A DNA stretch of 39,620 bases from Rhodospirillales bacterium (GTDB lineage Bacteria > Pseudomonadota > Alphaproteobacteria > Acetobacterales > Acetobacteraceae): positions 1-39,620 of the forward strand of contig JAQGHV010000105.1 in the NCBI GenBank assembly GCA_028288785.1. Direction: 5' to 3'. The position numbers were made by a program, and so were the translations under genes. The notes beneath the pieces are model-generated. The model saw only the letters and a list, made by a program, of their open reading frames with translations, ran no database searches and was not told the DNA's origin. Shown here in pieces: positions 24,255 through 32,700 of the stretch. The stretch's first letter is position 1, and each line of letters starts with the position of its first letter.

Positions 24255-26789
24255 TCACGGTACGTCCGCCAGGATCTTGGCAAGGGTCGCCTCGACGGAC
24301 GGCAGCCCAGACTTGTCGTCAGGGCCCGCGGTTCCATGCCGCACCTTGTGCACCTGTACCGGCCCGGACGCCGTGCCGTCCCAGCCGAGGCTTGCCTCGA
24401 AACCGTGCCCATGCGGCTGGTCGGGCGTGGTCATCAACACAAGGGCGCCTTCGCTGGCGGGTGGTGTGTAGCGGTCCCGCGCCCGCATCAGGGCGAGCAG
24501 GAATTCCTCCTGCTCCGGCGCGCCGGTGCGCGCGGGGATCGCATCGATCAGCCGGAGACGCCTGGCTGCGCGAAACAAGCCCAGCCGGTGCGGCAAGGAG
24601 TAATGGCCGAGGGCTGACATGAACGACTGCCGGCCCGCCAGGAACTCAGCGAAATTCAGCCGCACCGACGCGAAGCGTACCCGCCACTTCTGCGCGGAGG
24701 TCAGGCGCTTGTCATAGGTCGGGTGCCACATGTTGACCGTTGCGAGCATCGACACGGTCTCTCCGGCATCGCGCAGCTGCTGCGCAACCTCATAGGCCAG
24801 CACGCCGTGCACGCACTCCCCGAACAGGATGTACGGGCCTCGCGGGTGGGCCTGGCGCAGCAGGTCTACGTAGCGCGCGCCAATCGCCTCCAGGCTTAGT
24901 CCAGCGATCCCGTGCGCGCGGCCTGGCTCGAACAGGCGCAGGCAGGTGATCGGGCGATCGATGCCCGCCAGCTCCGACAGGCTGTACAGGATACCGATAT
25001 TGTTGATGCCGATGATCGGGGTGCCCGCGCCTTGCTCGCGCAAAGTCACAATCTGCCAGGCAGCGTCGTTCTCTGGCTCCGCAGGGGCCGGTGTGGCAAC
25101 GGTCTCCAGTGCGATGCCGAACAGGGCGGCCATGCCGGCCGGCGTCGGCGCGCGGAACAGCTGCGCCAGTCCGATGCGGCGCCCAAACATTGCCTCAGCG
25201 CGGGCGAGCAACTGTGCCGCGCGCAGCGAATCCCCGCCGAGCATGAAGAAATTCGCATCCAGCTCAACCGCTTCGCGATTCAGCACCTCGCGCCACAGGT
25301 CAAGCAGCGCCGTGGCGTTCCGCGAATTCTCCAGAGCCGTTGCGCGCTCTGCCGCGATTTCATGCTGCGGCGCAGGGGCCATGGCGGGTGCAGGAGCCTC
25401 TGGCTCAGGTGCCAGCAGCGCGCGCGGTTCGAACGGCAATTCGGACAACCGCGCCGTCATCTTGCGCGAGGCCGCCTCCAGCACGCCGAGGTAGTTCCGC
25501 AGCAGCCAGTCGATGGTGTCGCTATCGAACAGATCCGGGTCGTACTCGCACTGAACCCGCCACCCGACGCTGCGCTCCACGAGGTAGAGATCGAGGTCGC
25601 GCTTGGCACCGGGCGACAGGCTGGGAAAGCCGTTCAGCGCGAAGGCGCCTGCATCGGCATCCCTCAGGAAGGCACTGTTGAGCACCTGGAAGTTTACGCC
25701 CTCCAGGGTGCCGCGGCGCCCGGCCGGGCCTGCCGCCTCAGTGTAGGGCAGCATCTCGAAGGGCAGCGCCGCGTGCTGCACCGCCTCCCCCACCGTTGCC
25801 AGGGTGGCGTCGAGCAGGTTGGAGAAACGTGGGTCGTCGCTACAGTCGCTGCGCAGCGCGACGGTGTTGATGAAAGGGCCGACCACCCCTTCAAGATCCA
25901 TCTCACCGCGCCCCGCAACCTGCGTGGTGACGACAATGTCGTTCTGCCCCGCCCAGCGATGAAGCAGCGCGGTAAAGGCCGCGAGGCCGAAGGCGAAGAA
26001 GGTGGCGCCATGCTCCCGGGCGTCGGCCAGCACCGTCTCAATGGTTGCGTCGGGGATCATCATGCCGACGATGTCGCCCCGGCGGGTCGGTGACGCCGGC
26101 GCCGGCCGGTCTGTCGGCACCACGAACACGCCAAGGCCGGCGAGGCGATGCGTCCAATACTCGATATCCGGCTCGGCGCCGCCATCGGCCAGCCAGGCGT
26201 CGCGCCAGGCGGCATAATCACCGAACTGCAGCGGCAACTCGGGGAGGTCCACCGGGCTGCCCGTGTGAAGGCTTTGGCAGATAGTCGCGAGTTCGCGCGC
26301 CAGCACCAAGTCCGACCAGCAATCGCCGGCGAGGTGGTGCGTGGTCAGCAGCATGTGGGCGTATCGGGTCTCAAGCTGCAGCACGGTGATGCGCAACAGC
26401 GGCGGTTCGACGGTCGCGAACGGCGCCGCCGCCTCCTCGCGCCCCAGGCGCTCGGCCTCCGCGTCGCGGTCGGCCTCCGGGATGCCGCGAAGATCGACGT
26501 GGCGGATGCTGAAGGGCACGCTAGGCAGCACCTGCTGCACCAGCCCGGTTGCCCGCTCGACGAAGCGTGTGCGCAGTATCTCATGCCGATCGACGAGTAT
26601 TCGCCAGGCCTCTTCCAACAAAGCCACATCGACAGTGCCTTCGATACGCCAGCGAGCCGCGACGTTCAGCGTCGAGTCACCCGGCAGTGCCTGCACTTGG
26701 CGCCAGAATGCGCGCTGCGCATGAGTCGCCGGGAACTCGGGCAGCGCCTCGGGGACGGCGCGGAGCGCCGTGATCGATGCGCCACTCAT
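24255..26789 (-). CDS. NRPS protein C-PCP-TE (no adenylation domain)
   Basis: This 844-residue protein starts at ATG 26789, overlapping the stop of the large hybrid gene by 4 nt. The condensation domain (about 15-450) has THAQRAFW (C1), RHEILRTRF (C2), HHLAGDC (C3, residues 151-157, with Cys replacing Gly of HHxxxDG), YWTHRL and VGPFINTVALR (C5, as in LCL domains). The carrier domain (about 485-560) has FFMLGGDSLRAAQL with Ser521. The thioesterase (about 585-844) has ILFGECVHGVLAYEVAQQL, in which Cys659 stands where the usual Ser nucleophile of GxSxG lies. The usual Asp position reads TVNMWHP (Asn686) and the usual His position is displaced (VHKVRHG, His818). There is no adenylation domain, so the carrier must be loaded in trans, stay empty, or serve as a transfer point. 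Confidence 0.93.
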   Translation of the reverse strand: MSGASITALRAVPEALPEFPATHAQRAFWRQVQALPGDSTLNVAARWRIEGTVDVALLEEAWRILVDRHEILRTRFVERATGLVQQVLPSVPFSIRHVDLRGIPEADRDAEAERLGREEAAAPFATVEPPLLRITVLQLETRYAHMLLTTHHLAGDCWSDLVLARELATICQSLHTGSPVDLPELPLQFGDYAAWRDAWLADGGAEPDIEYWTHRLAGLGVFVVPTDRPAPASPTRRGDIVGMMIPDATIETVLADAREHGATFFAFGLAAFTALLHRWAGQNDIVVTTQVAGRGEMDLEGVVGPFINTVALRSDCSDDPRFSNLLDATLATVGEAVQHAALPFEMLPYTEAAGPAGRRGTLEGVNFQVLNSAFLRDADAGAFALNGFPSLSPGAKRDLDLYLVERSVGWRVQCEYDPDLFDSDTIDWLLRNYLGVLEAASRKMTARLSELPFEPRALLAPEPEAPAPAMAPAPQHEIAAERATALENSRNATALLDLWREVLNREAVELDANFFMLGGDSLRAAQLLARAEAMFGRRIGLAQLFRAPTPAGMAALFGIALETVATPAPAEPENDAAWQIVTLREQGAGTPIIGINNIGILYSLSELAGIDRPITCLRLFEPGRAHGIAGLSLEAIGARYVDLLRQAHPRGPYILFGECVHGVLAYEVAQQLRDAGETVSMLATVNMWHPTYDKRLTSAQKWRVRFASVRLNFAEFLAGRQSFMSALGHYSLPHRLGLFRAARRLRLIDAIPARTGAPEQEEFLLALMRARDRYTPPASEGALVLMTTPDQPHGHGFEASLGWDGTASGPVQVHKVRHGTAGPDDKSGLPSVEATLAKILADVP

Positions 26790-29700
26790 GGCGTGCTTGC
26801 CCTCCTGCGAAAATCGGACAGCTGCGGCAGACGCCGCACCGGTCCTGCCGCCTGTGGCGCGGTGGCCGTGTCGAGGTACGCGTCCAGCGTCGCGATGGTC
26901 CGCCGCTGCAACAGGTCCCGGGCCGAGAGCTGGATGCCGACGCCCCGCGCCCGCGCGACGATCTGGAACAGCTGGATCGAATCCGCGCCGAGTGCGAGGA
27001 TATCATCCGCCGCGCCGACCGGACCGACGCCAAGAACCGCTTCCCAGATGCCACCGAGCACGCGCTGGCGCTCCGTCGCCAATGGCGCCTTGGTGGCGAA
27101 ATCGGCCGTCGGATCCGCAGTCGCGTCGGGCGTGGGCAGGGCATTGCGGTCAAGCTTGCCATTCGGCGTCAGGGGCAACTGCTGCAGGGCGACGAACGCC
27201 GCCGGCACCATGTAGTCCGGCAGCAGCCCAATGAGCGCACCGCGTAGCACGTCCGGCGTTGCACCTGCCGCGCCGGTCACGTAGGCGACCAGTCGCGGTG
27301 CCCGCCCCGGCTCCCGCCGCAGCACCACCGCGGCGTCCTGGATGCCTGGCTGGCGGCGCAGGGCGGCCTCGATCTCGCCCAGCTCGATCCGGTAGCCACG
27401 CAGCTTCACCTGGCCATCGACGCGGCCGAGCAGTTCGATGCTGCCATCCGGGAGGCGCCGCGCGCGATCGCCGGTCCGGTACATACGGCTGCCATCGGCC
27501 GCGAACGGGTCCGGCACGAATCTCGCAGCGGTCTGCGCGGGGTCGCCGAGATAGCCGCGCGCGACGCCGCCGCCGCCGATCATCAGCTCGCCCGGAACCC
27601 CGGTCGGCGCCAGTTCATCGTGACGATCCAGCACATAGAGACGGGTATTCGCCACCGGTTCCCCGATGGTTATGGGTCCGCTCGGCGCAACCATGCCACA
27701 GGCCGACCAGATCGTGGTCTCGGTCGGGCCATAGAGGTTCCACAGCGGCGAGCCGCCCGCCAGCAGCCGGTCCGCCAGGTCGCGCGGCAGCGCTTCGCCA
27801 CCGCACAGCAGCTTGAGTCTCGGACTGCCCCGGAACCCGGCGTCCAGCAGGATGGACCAGCCGGAGGGCGTCGCCTGCATCACCGTAGCACCCGAGCGTT
27901 CGAGCAGGGCACGCAGCACGAACCCGTCGGCCGCGACGGCGTGTTCGGCAATGACGACATGGCCGCCAGTGACCAACGGCAGGAACAGCTCCAGCGCGGC
28001 GATGTCGAAGGCGATCGTCGTGGTCGCGAGGAGGACGTCTTCACTGTTGAAGCCGGGCACCCGCGCCATCGAGAGCAGCAGGTTCACCAGCGCCTTTTGG
28101 CCGACCTCCACGCCCTTCGGCGCGCCGGTCGAGCCCGAGGTGAAGATGACGTAGGCGGTGCGATCGCCGGCCGGGATGGCCGACGCCGCCTGGGCCGGCG
28201 AGGCCTCGGGCATGTCCGGGCCAACCAGGATGACCGTCGCCGGCGCATCCAGCGGCATCGACGCGGCATCGGTGAATAGGGCCGCAATCCCAGCCTGCCG
28301 CATGATGGCCTTGAGCCGCGCCGGCGGGTGGTGCGGGTGGAGCGGCACATAGGCGTGCCCCACCTTGCTCACCGCCAGCAGCGCGGCGAGCATGTCGAGC
28401 GAGCGCTCCATCAGCACGCCGACACGGCACTCGCCTGCCGGCACGCGCGCGGCCAGGTGTGCCGCCAGGAAATCGGCGCGGTCGTTCAGCGCGCGGTAGG
28501 TCCAGCTGGTGTCGCCGCAGGTGGCGGCAATCGCGTCGGGGCTGATCGCGACCCGCGCCTGGAACAAGGAATGCACGCCCTGCACCGGCGGCATGATTGC
28601 GGCCGGACGGCCGAGGTCGGCAAGCAGCGCCTGCCGCTCGGAGGCTTGCAGCAGCGGCGCGCGCGCGATGGTCTGCGCGGTATCCTCGGCGAAGGCCTGC
28701 AGCAGGCGGACATAGTGGCCGGCATAGCGCGCGACGGTCGCGGCATCGAACAGGTCCGTCGCGTAATCGATGTCGAGCCGCAGGCCTTCCGCGCTTTCAG
28801 ACAGGTTGAAGAACAGGTCGAAATTCACGTAGGCCTTGGGATTCGGCGCAAGCCGGGCGCGCAGGCTGCCAAAGGCCTCCGGCTCGCTCAGCCGCTCGAG
28901 GTTGAACTGCACATCGGTGAGCGGGAGCCGGTTCGGCCCGCGCGGCACGCCGAGGCCGCGCACGATGGTGCCAAGCGTGCAGCGCTGGTGCTCCTGCGCG
29001 TCGAGCACCGCCGCGCGTGTTGCGGTGAGCTGCTCCGCGATCGTCGCCTCCTGGTGCCACTGCGCGCGGATCGGCAGGAAATTCACACAATGGCCTACGA
29101 CGCCATCATTCTCCAGCAGCGTCTGGCCCGCCATGGGAACGCCGACCACGACCTCATCCTGCCCGGCCAGACGTCCCATAAGCACCTGGAAGGCAGTGAG
29201 GAGCGTGACGAAACCGGTGCAGCCATGCCGCGCGCCGGCGCGGCACGCCGCCTGGTGAATCCCCGCATCGATCGAGATCGAGAAGGTGGCGCCGGCGAAG
29301 GACTTCAGCGCCGGGCGCGGACGGTCGGTCGGCAGCTCCAGCGGCTCCGGCAGGGTCGCGAACTTGGCGCGCCAATAGTATTCGTCCGCCGCCGAGCCGC
29401 TGTCGCCGCTCGTCCCCAACTTGGCAAAGGAGGGTGCCGGGGCAAGCGGCGTGCCGTCATAGAGAGCGGCGACGTCCTGCATCAGCAGGTTGAGCGACCA
29501 CCCGTCGCAGATGATGTGATGCGCGGTGAAGACCAGCACATGCGACGCCGGTCCCATCCGCAGCAGGCGGGCGCGAAAGGGCGGACCCTGTTCGAGGTCG
29601 AAGGGGGTGCGCGCTTCGGCGTCGAGTACTCGGGCGAGGGTATCCGCATCGGCCTCCTCGGCGTTCAGCGACACCGGTGCGGGCGGCACGATCCGCATCA

Positions 29701-32700
29701 TCGTGCCATCGGGCGCAAAGCGGGCCCGCAGGGCGTCGCGGCGCGCGACCGCAGCGGCCAGCGCGGCGCCGAGCTTCATCGCGTCCAGCGAACCCTCGAG
29801 GCTGAGCGAGACGGATTCGTTGAATGCGCAGGAGGCCGCGTCGCCAAGCTGCGTCGCGAGCCAGACCTCCATCTGCTGGTCGGTGAGCGGCGCCTCGCGC
29901 GGCGTCTCGGAGATGAGTTCCGGCATCGGTGCGGGCATCGGTACCGAAGCCGCGGCGGCAGGCTCGTCGAGGATGCCGACCTGCTGCAGCGCACCGATCG
30001 ATCCATCGAAGGCACGCAGCACGGCGTCACATTCGGCATCACCGTGCGCGGTGGTCAGGAAGCAGGGGAAGCCTTCCTGGAAGTGCACTCCGCGCTCGCG
30101 CATCAGGTAGGGCAGCAGCGCGGCGCGGCGATCCTCGCCGGACAGCGAGAGGTGGAACATGGAGCCGAACATCTCGGCCCGCGCGGCGATCCCGCGCCGC
30201 TCCAGCATGGCATTGATGCGCGCCACCAGGCTGGCGCAGCGCGCGCCGAGCGCCTCGTGCAGGGCCGTGCCCTGGTCGCGCAGGTGCAGCAGCACCGCCT
30301 TGGCCGCGGCGAGAGCCAGCGGATGGCGAACGAAGGTGCCGGCGAAGACGGTGACGTCGGTTTCCGGACCGCTGTCGTCGCCATAGTTCCAGTTGCCGCC
30401 ATCGAGCGCGTCCATGAAGCGGGCGCTGCCCGCGACGATGCCGATCGGCAACCCGCCGCCCAGCACCTTGCCGTAGGTGGCGAGGTCGGCGCGGATGCCG
30501 AACAGCGCCTGCGCACCGCCCGGATGCGCGCGGAAGCCGGTCACCACCTCGTCGAAGATCAGCGCCGTGCCGTGGCGCTGCGTGATCTCGCGCAGCTTCG
30601 CCAGGAAGGCACGCGGCTGGTGGCCGGGGTGGCGGCTCTGCACCGGCTCGACCAGCACAGCAGCAAGCTCGTCGCCATGCGCGTCAATCCAGTCGAGGGT
30701 CGCCTGACCGCCATATTCCAGCACGGTCATGTTCGCGACCGCTTCTTCCGTGACGCCGGCCGCCGCCGGTGCGCCGATGGGCTCGCCATCGATGCGCTGG
30801 CCGCGGACGATCACCTCGTCGAAGCCGCCATGATAGGCCCCGGCGAAGCTCACCACGCGCTTGCGCATGGTCACCGCGCGAGCCAGGCGCAGCGCGGCCA
30901 TGACAGCCTCGGAACCGGTGCAGGTGAAGCTGACGCGCTCGTTGCCGGTCATGTCAGCGATCATTCCGGCGACCTCGCCGGCGAGGTCCGCCTGCGGGCC
31001 GATCGGGAAGCCCGCGCGCAGCTGGGCCGCGACGGCATCGACGACGAAGGGTGGGTTGTGGCCGAACGCCGTCGCGCCGTAGCCATTGACAAGGTCGATG
31101 TAGCGGTTGCCGTCGACGTCGCGCAGCGTGGCTCCCTGCGCTTCGGCGACCACGATCGGATAGACCAGCCCCTTCCATTCCTGGCGGAAGCCGTGCGCGG
31201 CGCGCGGGTCTGCGAGCACGGCGCGGGACGCTTCGGTGCTGCGGCGCGAGCCAGGCATGCGCGCGTCCTGACGCGCCGCCAGCTCGTCGATGAAGACGCG
31301 CTGGGCGGGCGTGATCGCGCCGACGGCGACGCGCTGCTGCCCGGGTTGGAAGCGGGCGAAGCGGTTGACCATGTCGGCGGATGCGGCAGCCCGACGTGGC
31401 GCAGCCGGCGCCATGGCGGCCGCCACGGTGGCGGGCGCGGCAGCGGGGAGTGGCGCAACGGGCGCCGTCGAGGCCGGCAGCCCGAGAGCGGGTGGCGCCG
31501 CGGCACCCATGCGAGCCAGCGCCGCGAGCTGGGACTGCATGAGCTGCGTCATCGCCTGAAGCTGCTCCTGCATCAGGGAAGCGACCGAGCCATCCGCCGG
31601 CATGGTTGAATGCGCGACCGACGCGGAGGGGGCAATGCTCGGCGCCTCCGGCACGGCGACCGCGACTCCGACCGGTTCCGGCAGCGCGGCCGCGACGTGG
31701 TCCGTGAGTGCCGCGAGGTTGTTCAGCTCGCCGCTCAGCTGGCGGAAGCTCAGCGGAATGGCGAACTGCTTGCGCAGCTGCTGCGCCAGCTGCGTCAGCA
31801 GCAGCGAGTCAAAGCCGAGCTCCAAGAAGTTCATCCCCGCATCGCCATCGGGCATGGCCTCGCCGGACAGCGCTTCGATGGCGGCGATGATCCCCGCCCG
31901 GGCGGTGGCACTGCGCTGGTCAGGCATGACTCTGGTCTCTTGCGGTAAAGCAGGCGGTGCGGGGATTCGGGCTGGAACGGGGGTCGAGGCGGCGGGCGCC
32001 TCGATCCAATGGCGGGTGCGTTCGAACGGCGTTGTCGGCAGCGGGACGCGGCGGGCATCGGGGTGGATCGGCCAGCTGATCGCTGCGCCGGAAACCCACA
32101 GCTGCCCGAGCGCCAGCGCCATGGTGTCGAGCGGCGACACATCCTGGTCGGGGTCGGGCAGCGAGGACGCCACAACCCTGGCCTGCCCGGCGGCACCCTG
32201 GCGGGCGAGGGTCGTAAGGGTGCGGCCGGGCCCGACTTCGAGCAGCGCGGCCTCAGGCAGGCGGGCGCGCAGGCTGGCAAGCGCCTGGGCGAAGCGCACC
32301 GGCTCCCGCGCATGGCGCGCCCAGAACTTCGGGTCGCGGCAGTCGGCCTCGCTGATCCAATCGCCGGTCATCGTCGAGACATAGGGAATCTGCGGCCCGG
32401 CGAAAGTGATGCGGGACGCCGCCTTGCGCATGGCCGGTAGAATTGGATCCATCATCGGCGAGTGGAAGGCGTGGGAGGTGTGCAGCGGCCGGCAGACGAT
32501 TTCACTCGCCTCCAGCGCGCGCTGCAACGCCGCGATGGCGTCGTGCGGACCGGCCGCGACGGAAAGCGCGGGCCCATTGGACGCCGCGAGCGCGACCTCG
32601 CCGCGCAGCAGCGGCAACAGCTCCGCCTCCGGCAACCGGACCGCGAGCATGGCGCCACCCGGCAGCGCGGCCATCAGCCGGCCACGCTCGGCGACCAGGC

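Noticed and set aside
24912-26093. Plus-strand open frame of about 390 codons opposite the C-PCP-TE gene
   Set aside because: This is a shadow of the condensation and carrier coding sequence; it has low-complexity Arg/Gly/Gln composition and no ribosome-binding site.
28328-31609. Very long plus-strand open frame (over 1000 codons) opposite the hybrid PKS/NRPS gene
   Set aside because: It lies antisense to conserved AT-ACP-AMT-C-A coding sequence, its composition is rich in Arg, Ala, Gly and His as expected from codon bias in GC-rich DNA, and it shows no domain motif.
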